A DNA stretch of 64,000 nt from Anolis sagrei (GCF_037176765.1 NC_090034.1:24559375-24623374), one strand, 5' to 3'. Counted from the stretch's first letter, positions 21,501-27,601 are shown. Numbers and translations: made by a program. The notes: generated from the letters alone by a model not told the origin.

Positions 21501-22773
21501 TACAGCAAAGTTTCCTCCTTTCGCTAGTATGGATACTTGGTCTTCAGAGAGTTGTCTGTCTGTCAGGTTGATGATGGTCCGTGATGTATCCAGTTCTGGT
21601 TTCGGCTGTTGCTTTTGTCGTTTGTGGAATTTTTGTTTTTGTCTGTTGGTGTGGACAACCGTGTTTTTCTCCATTTTCCTGTAAGTGAGATTGTCTATTT
21701 TGTCCCAGTCCTGGGAATTCATCTTCTGGCTGATATTGATATGGAGATGCAGCAGTTCCTTGTCTGTGTTTGCGAGTTCTTTGCGGATGGTGTGGATTCT
21801 CTCTCTTAAGAGGTTGCGTTCCAGGCGGACATAGATCCGGTGAGCCTGTGGTGTTTTGAAAGTCCTTTTGGCTGCGAGGAATTGTGGGATGGTATCTGTG
21901 TCTCTGCAGCGTAGAAGGAAAGTCAGGGAGCACAGTAGATGTGCTTTCCTGGTCCTTAGTTTCTCCAATTTCCGTGTGTCTTGGAACAGTTTCTCCCCGT
22001 AGAGATGTTCAATGTATTGTCGAAGGCTTTCATGGCTGGAATCACTCAGTTCTTGTGGGTTTTTTCGGGCTATATGGCCATGTTCTAGAGGCATTTCTCC
22101 TGACGTTTTGCCTGCATCTATGGCAAGCTTCCTCAGAGGGTGAGGTCTGCTGGAGCTGGGAAAAAAGGGGTTTATATATCTGTGGAATAACCAGGGTGAG
22201 ACAAAAGGCTTTTGTAAATTGGGCTACTATTTTATTTATTTATTTATTATTTGAACATATATGCCGCCACTCCCCTGGGGCTCGGAGCGGCTTACAAGAA
22301 TGGCTACAATCTAACAAAATTTAAAAGCAAGGTTGGCAGAAGCTGGGCTGAGTCAGGAGCTTACCCTGACTCGTAGCTTCGAACTGCCAACCTTATAGTA
22401 AGCAGAATACCTGCAGCTAGCAGTTTAACCCACTGTGCTACTGCGGCCCTACAGTTTCAAAACAACATATATGAATTTGTCTGCACACTGCACGTCTTAT
22501 TTGTAGAGTGTATATAAAAATGAAAAAACAATACAACGTTTATTGTATTGGGGATCATCCCTGCTCTAAGTTGTATGTTTTTTGTCTTTGCAGAATCTTT
22601 CCACTTCGCCGGTAGCCGAACCTCCTCATTTCGTTTCCCACATTCGAGCGACCCTAATGTACTTAAAAGAGCATCCTTTTCCCGACAAGACCCTCTTCCC
22701 TAGCAGGAGACCATGGATTTACAGGAAAAACAGTGATGGCTTATGGGAGAGAGTCTCTACGGATCAGATCTAG
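6720..22773 (+). CDS. NTAN1: NTAN1, protein N-terminal asparagine amidohydrolase
   Basis: Hydrolyses the side-chain amide of N-terminal Asn to Asp, the first step of the Asn branch of the Arg/N-degron pathway, in cytosol and nucleus. Ten coding exons: 6720-6800, 9405-9507, 11036-11101, 11734-11842, 13733-13806, 14755-14808, 15611-15664, 17701-17798, 18621-18734, 22594-22773. They sum to 933 nt, 310 residues plus stop, the length I recall for mammalian NTAN1, and all phases agree. Recognised blocks are MPLLVDGQRV, VGPKGLLYVQQREFA, ILGSDDATTCHLVV, VHLVGGFNDDR, RIGPYFWMPFPHVDFWLQQD and NLSTSPVAEPPHF. The Cys of DATTCH is residue 75, the reported catalytic Cys in the human enzyme. Intron 8 uses a GC donor. 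Intron 9 (18735-22593) holds a whole Penelope-like element in antisense. I could not place the polyadenylation site. Confidence 0.95.
6953..7175 (-). mobile_element. CR1 LINE 3' fragment
   Basis: Parallel to the 3' part of the large CR1 at 430-610, including the block around CCAGTCCAACCCCC and the GACAGATGGCC...CAGCCTCTGTTT block. Heavily 5'-truncated copy in NTAN1 intron 1. Confidence 0.75.
7205..8018 (-). mobile_element. 5'-truncated L2 LINE
   Basis: In element sense it encodes [20 protein letters not shown] at the C-terminal end of L2 ORF2 (8015-7527), closely matching the same region of the intact L2 at 59497-59970, then a 3' UTR ending near 7205 with the TTTATTTGTACCCCGCT block (reverse). 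Its reading frame is open over 162 codons, so it is fairly young. Confidence 0.85.
8019..8677 (-). mobile_element. L2-like LINE 3' end, second subfamily, split by a SINE
   Basis: Pieces on both sides of the SINE at 8078-8388 belong together because the SINE target duplication lies in them. The right part encodes a degraded MAPQLWNSLPSDCR...TWLWNQAFGK, homologous to the last residues of L2 ORF2 but clearly a different subfamily from the neighbour at 7205-8018. Confidence 0.6.
8078..8388 (-). mobile_element. full-length Sauria-type SINE with 12-bp target duplication
   Basis: Flanked by ATTGCAACATAG (8066-8077 and 8389-8400). In - strand order it has the head GGGAGCCCTGGTGGCGCAGTG with tRNA-like A and B boxes, the body block AAACATGCAAATATGAGTAG, and the tail ending in CTTAATGTCAGGGGAAAACC. 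The tail resembles BovB ends, which is the known basis for mobilisation of this family. Confidence 0.9.
8678..9100 (-). mobile_element. CR1 LINE fragment
   Basis: Encodes degraded CR1 reverse transcriptase C-terminus: FADGTRFGGRANTPEDRTRI and MQRYRMGGAWLKNSPC match FADNTKLGGIANSPEDRSRI and MQRYRMGDAWLESSTC of the CR1 at 930-1664. Both ends are missing. Confidence 0.8.
9405..9507 (+). CDS. NTAN1: NTAN1 coding exon 2
   Basis: Encodes EQARRLRSQPARLVGPKG followed by LLYVQQREFAATTPRD, then the first base of a Gly codon. Acceptor TCAG|GAG and donor G|GTATGT. Confidence 0.93.
9710..9885 (-). mobile_element. L2 LINE internal fragment
   Basis: Encodes SHLDECLEEIMGWMRENKLK and [15 protein letters not shown], the post-RT block of L2 ORF2. 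A TG repeat lies at its left edge (about 9690-9702). Confidence 0.75.
9886..10410. other. NTAN1 intron 2 stretch, no call
   Basis: I see no exon or recognisable element. A short imperfect inverted repeat (GGCCTTCTCTTTCC...GAGAAGACAGAGGCC) is at about 9880-9917. The part from 10150 is A/T rich. Confidence 0.4.
10411..10712 (+). mobile_element. Sauria-type SINE
   Basis: Starts GAGCCCCTGGTGGCAAAGCG and ends GGGGAAACCTTTACC. The A box is the TGGTGGCAAAGCGG region and the B-box-like part is CAGTTTGAATCC. Full length in NTAN1 intron 2, same strand as the gene. Confidence 0.88.
11036..11101 (+). CDS. NTAN1: NTAN1 coding exon 3 with the catalytic Cys
   Basis: Encodes the GSVSILGSDDATTCHLVVIRHT stretch with split glycine codons at both ends. 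Cys75 lies in DATTCH. Acceptor ACAG|GT and donor G|GTACTA are standard. Confidence 0.93.
11890..12235. repeat. diverged tandem duplication, period about 175 bp
   Basis: GTATAAATCC...ATATGGATGCC...GATTTGGAATT...TGTTATTATT occurs at about 11933 and again at about 12108, in the same order and orientation. It lies in NTAN1 intron 4. The units have diverged by substitutions and small indels; I do not recognise their source. Confidence 0.6.
12240..12900 (+). repeat. degenerate tandem array, period about 137 bp
   Basis: The anchor (G)CCAAGTTTGGTCCA-like block recurs at about 12350, 12486, 12623 and 12760. Each is followed by a TGGTGGGGTTCA-like block, GTAGGTGAACTACAACTCC-like block and a TCAGTTGGTCATGGGG-like block. 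The array starts after AGCTTGGGTATCTGGCATTG at about 12203. The same units form the interior of the hAT-type element at 5155-6087 and recur at 60450-60620 and 61560-61710. Confidence 0.75.
13310..13590 (-). mobile_element. decayed LINE 3' end, L2-like
   Basis: The AAGGTGGCTTCCAGATTAAA and GATGGAGGGAGCTTTCC blocks have the layout of L2-type 3' ends on the - strand. The similarity is weak; no coding is left. Confidence 0.4.
14207..14695. mobile_element. non-autonomous DNA transposon (MITE-like)
   Basis: The left end CCCTATTTACTTGATGC and the right end GATTCGAGTAAATACGG are inverted relatives. The interior repeats a CGCATTAGATT / GCACATTAGATTCG motif near both ends. No coding. The superfamily is not assigned. 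Confidence 0.5.
14927..15425 (-). mobile_element. R4-type LINE 3' fragment with ATT tail
   Basis: On the - strand it encodes [20 protein letters not shown]...AVPKDLSLHLKTI...YQLQKATLLGPAHIIR, homologous to [20 protein letters not shown] of the copy at 34780-35495. Both follow a restriction-like endonuclease domain typical of the R2/R4 group. The 3' end is marked by the ATT run at 14926-14970. Confidence 0.75.
15441..15510 (-). mobile_element. L2-type 3' tail remnant
   Basis: TTTTATATCCCGCTTTTTGT...GGAGACTCAAAGCAG is the reverse of the common L2-type 3' end of the window. Very short. Confidence 0.5.
15950..16680 (+). mobile_element. unclassified interspersed element, copy 1
   Basis: About 730 bp that match 43150-43970 in reverse orientation over nearly the whole length: GTTGGGCCCAAATCGCTGTT at one end and TTTTGGCCCGGATGCACATG at the other, with shared blocks such as AGACCAGTGAAACGAATTC and ACTACAATTCCCAGAACCC. 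Short inverted similarity of the two ends (GGGCCCAAA / TTTTGGCCC) suggests a DNA transposon. No coding seen. Confidence 0.65.
16686..17407 (-). mobile_element. 5'-truncated L2 LINE
   Basis: Encodes, in - orientation from 17405 to 16911, the 164-codon C-terminal part of L2 ORF2 ([20 protein letters not shown] to KTWLFVQAFE) without a break, then a 3' UTR and a TTAC-type tail at 16686-16708. Close to the L2 at 7205-8018 but a different subfamily variant. Confidence 0.88.
17701..17798 (+). CDS. NTAN1: NTAN1 coding exon 8 with GC donor
   Basis: Encodes GVNVKTGEVFHATFPDRG followed by PAEDLRSASILTGAK. The exon ends GCCAAG|GCAAGC. No GT donor near this point keeps both the frame and the homologous MVNIYDS start of exon 9 at 18621, so this is a GC-AG intron. 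Confidence 0.88.
18125..18535. repeat. TG, TGAA and TA microsatellite cluster
   Basis: TG runs at about 18127-18142, an AATG run at 18395-18425, and two TG/TA runs at 18430-18533. The last two are separated by near-identical 20-30 bp segments ending TATATGGGATTGAG. They lie in intron 8, less than 100 bp before exon 9. Confidence 0.85.
19412..19588 (-). repeat. PLE 3' pseudo-LTR
   Basis: The same 177 bp as 22047-22223. It retains the full hammerhead core consensus. An 85-nt segment (19589-19673) separates it from the ORF stop. Confidence 0.9.
19467..19501 (-). ncRNA. hammerhead-ribozyme-like motif, PLE 3' repeat
   Basis: Sense order: CUGAGGA, one unpaired A, stem GCUUGC / GCAGGC (six pairs, one G-U) closed by the loop CAUAGAU, then GAAAC and GUC. 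The conserved positions C3, U4, G5, A6, G8, A9, G12, A13, A14 and the A15.1-U16.1 pair with cleavage base C17 are all present. AGG after GUC can pair with CCU before CUGA as stem I. Stem III in one monomer would be only the pairs in ACGU, which is self-complementary, so a dimer of two repeat copies is the likely active form. Minimal hammerheads of this kind are known from metazoan PLEs. The extra base after A9 is unusual; one viroid hammerhead has a comparable insertion. Confidence 0.75.
19674..22094 (-). CDS. PLE reverse transcriptase / GIY-YIG endonuclease
   Basis: 806 codons with no interruption. The N-terminal third is basic and helical. RT motifs: LRPIVSAIGSPTYDLAKFLA (about 349-368), FDVVSLFTMVPV (motif A, about 406), GVAMGSPLSPVIANFYMEQF (motif B, about 457-476) and YVDD (motif C, 494-497). 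After a linker with KVFLPYIKG, the endonuclease core GVYRIPCSC-GQVYIGTTKR (about 689-707) gives the GIY-YIG signature, with Arg and Glu-His-Glu following. The first Met lies inside the 5' pseudo-LTR, 8 nt after the predicted hammerhead cleavage position; the frame is also open upstream of it. The real start is therefore uncertain. Copies the element RNA and nicks the target DNA. Confidence 0.92.
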   Translation of the reverse strand: MPLEHGHIARKNPQELSDSSHESLRQYIEHLYGEKLFQDTRKLEKLRTRKAHLLCSLTFLLRCRDTDTIPQFLAAKRTFKTPQAHRIYVRLERNLLRERIHTIRKELANTDKELLHLHINISQKMNSQDWDKIDNLTYRKMEKNTVVHTNRQKQKFHKRQKQQPKPELDTSRTIINLTDRQLSEDQVSILAKGGNFAVTATRIPVENIIANVESAIYRLPEEEAEEVRAEAARILKKAKLPSSNITRKEREAIRDLNSDPDILILPADKGNATVIMHTEQYKEKIRKLLDPTIYRKLKQDPTSKITRKTNTLIKNSSINFDIRQQLCKSEALPPRLYGLPKIHKDSTPLRPIVSAIGSPTYDLAKFLAAQLQSHIGLTTHYIKDSAHFIEKISNLKLNTNDILISFDVVSLFTMVPVADTMALINQRFPEDITTLFHHCLTTSYFQWDNEFYEQKDGVAMGSPLSPVIANFYMEQFEKQALETATKKPTIWFRYVDDTFTIWSHGEEELNRFLEHLNSIHPNIQFTMEKEKEGRLPFLDVLVIRKPDQQLGHTIYRKPTHTDRYLHKNSNHHPSQKRSTIKALADRAKRICEPHLLQDELNHLNWALQANGYSTSDIRRAARPRTSHGSKDEDPPRGKVFLPYIKGTTDRIGKLMRKHNIQTIYKPTKKIQQMLRSAKDKRDPLTSAGVYRIPCSCGQVYIGTTKRSAQTRIQEHERHCRLLQPEKSAIAEHLMNQPGHSILFENTKMLDHSHNHHVRLHREAIEIHKHVDNFNRKEETMKMNKVWLPVLKNSKIKTAERKTGRDT
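22047..22223 (-). repeat. PLE 5' pseudo-LTR
   Basis: Direct repeat of 19412-19588. Relative to that copy there are two transitions, one of them in the ribozyme core (GGCAAAACGTC here, GGCGAAACGTC there). Confidence 0.9.
22102..22136 (-). ncRNA. hammerhead-like motif, PLE 5' repeat (G12 changed)
   Basis: Same stem and loop as the motif at 19467-19501, but GAAA reads AAAA, so the catalytic G12 is replaced by A. Cleavage by this copy would be expected to be poor. Confidence 0.7.
22594..22773 (+). CDS. NTAN1: NTAN1 last coding exon
   Basis: Encodes NLSTSPVAEPPHFVSHIRAT through LWERVSTDQI and stop TAG at 22771-22773. Acceptor TTTGCAG|AAT. Confidence 0.93.
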   Translation, partial: NLSTSPVAEPPHFVSHIRATLMYLKEHPFPDKTLFPSRRPWIYRKNSDGLWERVSTDQI

Positions 22774-23988
22774 ATGACTTAAAGACTCGAAGCTGAGAGA
22801 ACTCCCCAAGTGCGGTCGTGCCAAAGAAGTGGGCGCCCTCCAAGCTTCACTTTAGGAAGAGCTCTGTCAAACCTACTTTCATGGGAACATAGTACCATTA
22901 TCTTCAAAAGCTGAATCTCAACATATAGTTAGCAATGGCTTTACTGAATTAAGATTGCTGAAGATTAGACAGTTTGTGAATAGCCTTCAGGTGTTCTGGG
23001 CTGCAACTTCTACCAGACTAGAGCCTATGATTTGTGCTTGTTGTATTTATTTATTTTGGTCTACAACTTCCAGAAAGTCTTCGCAATCATGATTTTATGA
23101 TGGTTGTGTAATTCTGGAAGCTGTCTTTCAAGCAATGTCTTTTGCACATCGTACATCAGACCTCACGGTGCCCAGGAATGTTAGATGTAGATATTGTCTT
23201 CCAAGCTTTTTCTGGAAGAATCAATGAGAGCTAACTTGGATCTTGCTCGTGTCTTACCCTGTGTCCACCACAGACTCCCTTCTGCTGAATGGTGTCCAAA
23301 CATCTTTTTTTCCCCCCAGAAGCAAGCATTCCCAATCTCTCATTATTCAAGATGAAGTGCATTTTTGATTGAGTTGGGTCCTGCAACAAGAAACGAAGTC
23401 TTCCCTCTGGAGCCCGTGCTGCGTCTCCTCCCTTGTGCCATCCATGGGAATACTGCCCCATCCTCCTCCTATGTCCACTCAGAATTATTTTAAGTAATGA
23501 TATTTCCCCTGAGATTGGGATTGAGAAGTTAACATGTCTTGCAATTGAGCAGTCTTGACCACCACCCTTAGAAATGCTTCTTATTTTATAATACATTATT
23601 TGAACATGAAACAGTTCTGTATGTGAAGAAAACATTTCATTTGTAACCTCAGCAGCATGTCTGTAATACAAGTGCAGATGTGTATACTTTCCTTTTTTGT
23701 CTCCTTGCTGTTGGCTTTGAGGAGTTCTGTGTAAGTCAAGAGCATGCAGATGCCTGTATCTTTACCTGTTTTTGTATTTCAACTCTGGGTCCAGCAATGA
23801 TAATCATGATCTGAAGTTCTAAACCAGATTTATGTGCGTATTTCTTTGTCTGGAACAATTGTGCATTTGCAGAGAAGCCCAAAGCTCTTGCTAATGGTGC
23901 AGCTGAACTCTTCCTATCTCCAGTGTCTTTTTTTTTATTTTTTTACTCACATTTGGGTCTGGCAGCATCTGCTAAAGTCTCTTTAGTG
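22774..23988 (+). other. NTAN1 3' flank / probable 3' UTR
   Basis: No gene or clear element. There is no AATAAA close to the stop. AATACA at 23665-23670 followed by a GT-rich stretch is a possible weak polyadenylation site. The part at about 22985-23130 has two inverted-like blocks (GCAACTTCTACCAG / CTACAACTTCCAG) and may be a decayed MITE. Confidence 0.4.
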
Positions 23989-24401
23989 CAGTGGTTCCTA
24001 ACCTTTTATTTGACCAGGAACCACCCTCCAACTTTAATACCAAAAAGGTTAAGAATCAGTTTGTGGTCACCTTTAGATTGGGTTTGGTTATTTGTCATGC
24101 TGATTCAGAAAAGTGCATTGGATAGACCACATCAGGTCCAGTTTCTGATACAGAACATATGCCACCCAGTAGTCACCATCTGCTTGGTCACAGAAACCAT
24201 ATTTAATAGCCTAGAGCTGATGTGGTTGATCCAATACAATTTTCTGAATCAGCACCCCAAATAACCCCAGGAACAGGCCTAAAAATGAAGACACCAAGAA
24301 TTTTTTTTGGTTGAGCTGTGTTATTATCTATAGTAATGGTGAGGCCGCGGACCATATTTTATTTCTTGCAGATCACTGGTGGTACATGGACCACAGGTTG
24401 G
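23989..24401. mobile_element. non-autonomous hAT-type element
   Basis: Left end CAGTGGTTCCTAACC; the right end has the GGACCACAGGTTG block. It shares its outer parts with 24791-25148 (TTAAGAATCAGTTTGTGGTC and CAGAAAAGTGCATTGGATAG). Part of its middle (TGAATCAGCACCCCAAATAA block) recurs at about 18895-18955. Confidence 0.75.
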
Positions 24402-24493
24402 GTGTGATTAAAGAAACTGCACTTTGATGTTTCTCAATACACACACGTGCTTTTAACAGCTCTGTTGTTAGTCCTTACAAGCTCAGCCTCGAA

Positions 24494-24614
24494 TGCAGGC
24501 CTGCCTAACTTTGGGTCTCCAATTCCCAGAACCTCCTATTGCTTATCCAGTGATCAGGGATTCTGGAAGCTGATGTCCAAAACACCTAGAGGGCCAAAGA
24601 TTGGACAGGCCTGC
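24494..24614. mobile_element. short MITE with inverted ends
   Basis: GCAGGCCTGCCTAACTTTGG at the left and CCAAAGATTGGACAGGCCTG at the right are inverted relatives. The interior has the TCCAAAACACCTAGAGGGCC block of the hairpin MITE family at 27401-27601. Confidence 0.6.
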
Positions 24615-24790
24615 TCTAATAGCAAATCAATAGCTTGTAACACTTGTCCTGCTTGTATTCCCTGTTTTTGCAAATGCAAGCTAACATCTTAAAATTAGTC
24701 CCGCCTGCCTTGTTTCCCTTTAAGCCAAAAATTCAGAACAAATGTATTCAACATGAGCTTGGTGGGCAGTGAATAGAACAGCCCTTAGAC

Positions 24791-25148
24791 TAGTGGTTCC
24801 CATCCTTTTTTTTTTTAACCAGGGACCACTCTCCAACCTTAGTACCAAAAGGGTTAAGAATCAGTTTGTGGTCAACTTTAGATTGGGTTTGGTTATTTGT
24901 CATGCTGATTCAGAAAAGTGCATTGGATAGACCACATCAGGTCTAGTTTCTGATACATAAAATATGCCACCCAGTAGTCTTTTGTGCATAGTCAGCCTCT
25001 CCCTTCCTGACACCTCCGATGCCTCGGCACTATAAGAGGGTTCCGTGAGATCGGTCACTCTTGCTGCATGGTTTCGAGGCAATGATGTAGTAATGGTGAG
25101 GCTGCGGACCATATTTTGTTCTTACGGACCACAGGTTAGGAACCACTG
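24791..25148. mobile_element. non-autonomous hAT-type element with 8-bp target duplication
   Basis: Flanked by CCTTAGAC at 24783-24790 and 25149-25156. Ends TAGTGGTTCCCATCC and GGTTAGGAACCACTG are inverted repeats. It shares both outer parts with 23989-24401, but its middle (about 24984-25083) is a different sequence with higher GC. Confidence 0.88.
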
Positions 25149-25156
25149 CCTTAGAC

Positions 25157-25682
25157 AAAGACAATAGAAGACCACCAAGTATTTTGAAAGGTGCTTGTTT
25201 ATATAAAGCAACGTATTCTTTTCAGTTTATAGGCCAGGTTTCCTGGCAATGGGATGGTCCACATATGGCACCCACCCTCAAACACTTAGTTTTTTGAAAG
25301 TTTTCTAATCTCCCATTACACTGTGTAACATGGTTTTTGTTTCTGGGTTATAAATGTCATTTCCGAATTGGTTCTATCAAAAAATTGGACAAATTTTATT
25401 AAACTGCAAAAACTGTTACAGCCTGCACATTGAAAGAGTAAAAAAGGTGGGAGGGACATCCTACTCTAGCACATTTTGCTCTAGTTTTCTAATGAATATC
25501 TCATCAAGTCTCAAGCAATTCAACCTAGTTTGTGGCACCCACAAAAATGAAGTTTCTGGAGTAGAACAGCTACTCTCAATGTAAGGACCCCACAATTAAA
25601 CAGGAAAGAACACTTTCAAACCAGGAACAGAAACTTTTTCATATTTTGTTACATAGGGTTATATTGCACCTCTCCTACCACC
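25157..25682. other. intergenic stretch, no call
   Basis: Unique-looking, A/T-rich sequence between the two genes. I see no exon or element. Confidence 0.4.
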
Positions 25683-25850
25683 TCATCACACTAGACGAAA
25701 AATCCACTTAAAATCTGGTTTCTGCCTCCTGCAGAATTCTGGGGTTTGTAGTTTAGGGAGGATCCTTTAACAGCCTCACTAACCAACCCCCCTGAATTCT
25801 GCAGGAAGCAGAAACCAGATTTTAAGTGGATTTTTTTTCTACTGTGATGA
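25683..25850. mobile_element. palindromic MITE, 58-bp inverted ends
   Basis: TCATCACACTAGACGAAAAA...CTCCTGCAGAATTC at the left is matched in reverse by GAATTCTGCAGGAAGC...CTACTGTGATGA at the right, with only a few differences and an unpaired middle of about 45 bp (GGGTTTGTAGTTTAG). No coding and no clear target duplication. Confidence 0.75.
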
Positions 25851-26090
25851 AGACGCTAGAGACTCCATAGAATCCCTTCCAACTCCAGTAATCCAGCACC
25901 ATGGATGCAGTCCTATCTTTCTCCTTTTGGTACTGCATGACATGCTCGAAAACTAGTGAAAGAGAAGACATCCCTGATTGCTGCCTCAAAGATGAGACAC
26001 CCCTCCTGTCTCATATATGACAGCATGTTTCTCCCCTTTTAGGATTTCATTTCAATCAACACAAATTAAAATAAAACTATTTCAAGAACA

Positions 26091-26133
26091 TTTATTGAAG
26101 CACAGGGAAAGTACTGAAATGTAGGTCTTTATT
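26091..26133 (-). promoter_or_regulatory. candidate PDXDC1 polyadenylation signals
   Basis: Two AATAAA hexamers on the - strand (TTTATT at 26091-26096 and 26128-26133), about 2.65 kb beyond the PDXDC1 stop. They would give a 3' UTR similar in size to what I recall for mammals. Not proven. Confidence 0.35.
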
Positions 26134-26604
26134 CCAGCAAAACTGCCCATTCAACAGTATAAAAACATTAAAATCTGTATTAATGATTATAACTATAACC
26201 CTTTCCTTTTGAGGAAACCATGTGAATATAATTGGACTTTATTTAATTAAATAATTGCACCAACGTTAAGGAAGACACTAATTTAATCTGCAGTTTAAAT
26301 ATCAACTTTTTATCTAGAGAAACAAAGTGAACTTATTGTAAACCTCGTCACATTTAAATGGATATTTACCAATGTCTTATATCGAAGAGGAGAGTGACTG
26401 GACTGTACAAGCGGCACCAACCCGGTGGGCGTTTTGGTGATTTAAATCAATTAACAAAATGTTTCAGAGGGTATTACAACCCCATTGTAGCTGAGCTCTG
26501 AAAAATGGGCTTATTTGGATGAGGACAAGAATGGTTGTTGCCAGGAACTGCCTATATGTCTGAAGTTCCCCATTCTACTTCCACCTATAACCATCATTTT
26601 AGGG

Positions 26605-26950
26605 CAGTTATTCTCAACCTGTGGATCCCCAGATGTTTTGACCTTCAACTCCCAGAAATCCTAACAGCTAGTAAACTGGCTGGGGTTTTTGAGAGTTGTA
26701 GGCCAAAACCACTAGGCTGTTACTGAAACAGAACAAGATTTTAGTTAATTAATATGATTTAATGTTTTAAATGTATCTAATTATTGGATTTTATTATGTG
26801 TACATTGGGGGCATCGAATTGTTGCTGGCTGGAAGTCACCCTGAGTCCCCCCTCACCCCCCCCCCCCGGGGTTTGAGAAGGGTGGGGTACAAATATCTGG
26901 AATAAATAAATAAATAAAACACTTGGGGACCCACAGATTGAGAACCACTG
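26605..26950. mobile_element. hAT-type MITE with 8-bp target duplication, split
   Basis: Flanked by TTTTAGGG at 26597-26604 and 26951-26958. Ends CAGTTATTCTCAACCTGTGG and CCACAGATTGAGAACCACTG are inverted repeats. The MITE is interrupted by an L2 3' fragment at about 26714-26914. Confidence 0.85.
26714..26914 (+). mobile_element. L2 3' fragment inside a hAT MITE
   Basis: Ends GGGGTACAAATATCTGGAAT plus a run of AAAT units. TGGGGGCATCGAATTGTTGC and CACCCTGAGTC match the 3' end of the L2 at 51578-53045. A poly-C run is at about 26857-26866. Confidence 0.75.
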
Positions 26951-27400
26951 TTTTAGGGCAAAATAGAAGCATTGCCACCAAGTGTAATACATCTCCCATT
27001 TCATAGGACTCGGTTGTGGACCTAGTTTCCAAAAGGTACCAAATCAAAAATGAGTTGTAGGTGACAGCACATTGTTGGCTGAATATGATGCACAATTCCA
27101 AATGTATCGAATCATTTCATTGCAAAATTTGGACAATGGCATTTTATAGACAAAGGATGCACATTCCTCTGCACTTCCCTCCCCCATCCCCTCGATTCCT
27201 GTAAAATAATTTCCGGATACATTCGGTACTTTTCGGAAACACAACTGTGGCCACAAAGAGGAAGTCATAACTACTAACCTACAGGAAAGTCCTTCATTAA
27301 TAATAGAGTAGAGGGATGTAGGTAGCTCCCTTTTAGGGGAAGCAGCCATGTTGAAACGTGGCAATTTCAATAGAAATCATCTAGGTCTAACATGTTGGAT

Positions 27401-27601
27401 CAGGCATGGACAAACTTTGGCCCTCCTTCCAAGTTTTTTGGACTTCAACTCCCACAATTCCTAACTGCCTCAGGCCCCTTCCTTTTCCCCCTCAGCCGCT
27501 TAAGCGAAAGCGGGGAAAAGGAAGGGGCCTGAGGCTGTTAGAAATTGTGGGAGTTGAAGTCCAAAACACTTGGAAGGAGAGACGAAACTTGCCCATGCCT
27601 G
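27401..27601. mobile_element. hairpin MITE (CAGGCATGG family), whole copy
   Basis: Arms starting CAGGCATGGACAAACTTTGG and ending TTGCCCATGCCTG pair along about 90 bp, including the inner AGGCCCCTTCCTTTTCCCC / GGGGAAAAGGAAGGGGCCT part. The flanks TGTTGGAT and GGTTGGCT look like a decayed 8-bp target duplication, which would fit hAT. Confidence 0.8.

Larger units (their letters stand above)
19412..22223 (-). mobile_element. whole Penelope-like element (PLE)
   Basis: A 2.8-kb retroelement in antisense in NTAN1 intron 9. It is bounded by the 13-bp duplication CTACTATTTTATT (19399-19411 and 22224-22236). Two 177-bp direct repeats (pseudo-LTRs, 19412-19588 and 22047-22223) differ at 2 sites by my reading. 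They enclose one open frame for reverse transcriptase plus GIY-YIG endonuclease. PLEs are a distinct retroelement group with telomerase-like RTs and are neither LTR elements nor LINEs. The near-identity of the repeats and the open frame mark a recent insertion. Confidence 0.92.
19085..22450 (-). mobile_element. SINE interrupted by an L2 tail and a Penelope-like element
   Basis: A tRNA-headed SINE on the - strand. Its tail is at 19085-19398 (TTTATATTCCGCTTTATCTC...CATTCAATGCC...CCATAGACATC) and its head at 22324-22450 (reverse of GGGCCGCAGTAGCACAGTGG). Between them lie an L2-type 3' tail (22237-22323) and the Penelope-like element at 19412-22223. The tail is L2-like, unlike the BovB-like tail of the SINE at 8078. 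Confidence 0.7.

Noticed and set aside
19412-22223. Direct repeats around a reverse transcriptase suggested an LTR retrotransposon or retrovirus.
   Set aside because: There is no gag, protease, RNase H or integrase; the RT and GIY-YIG endonuclease are of Penelope type, and the repeats are pseudo-LTRs.
22582-22593. Met-containing start upstream of the last NTAN1 exon.
   Set aside because: The TTTGCAG acceptor at 22587-22593 and homology place the exon start at 22594.
24900-25112. 70-codon - strand frame containing ETRPDVVY, reminiscent of a retroelement polymerase.
   Set aside because: It spans the outer part and foreign core of a non-coding hAT-type element; the similarity is a short chance match.
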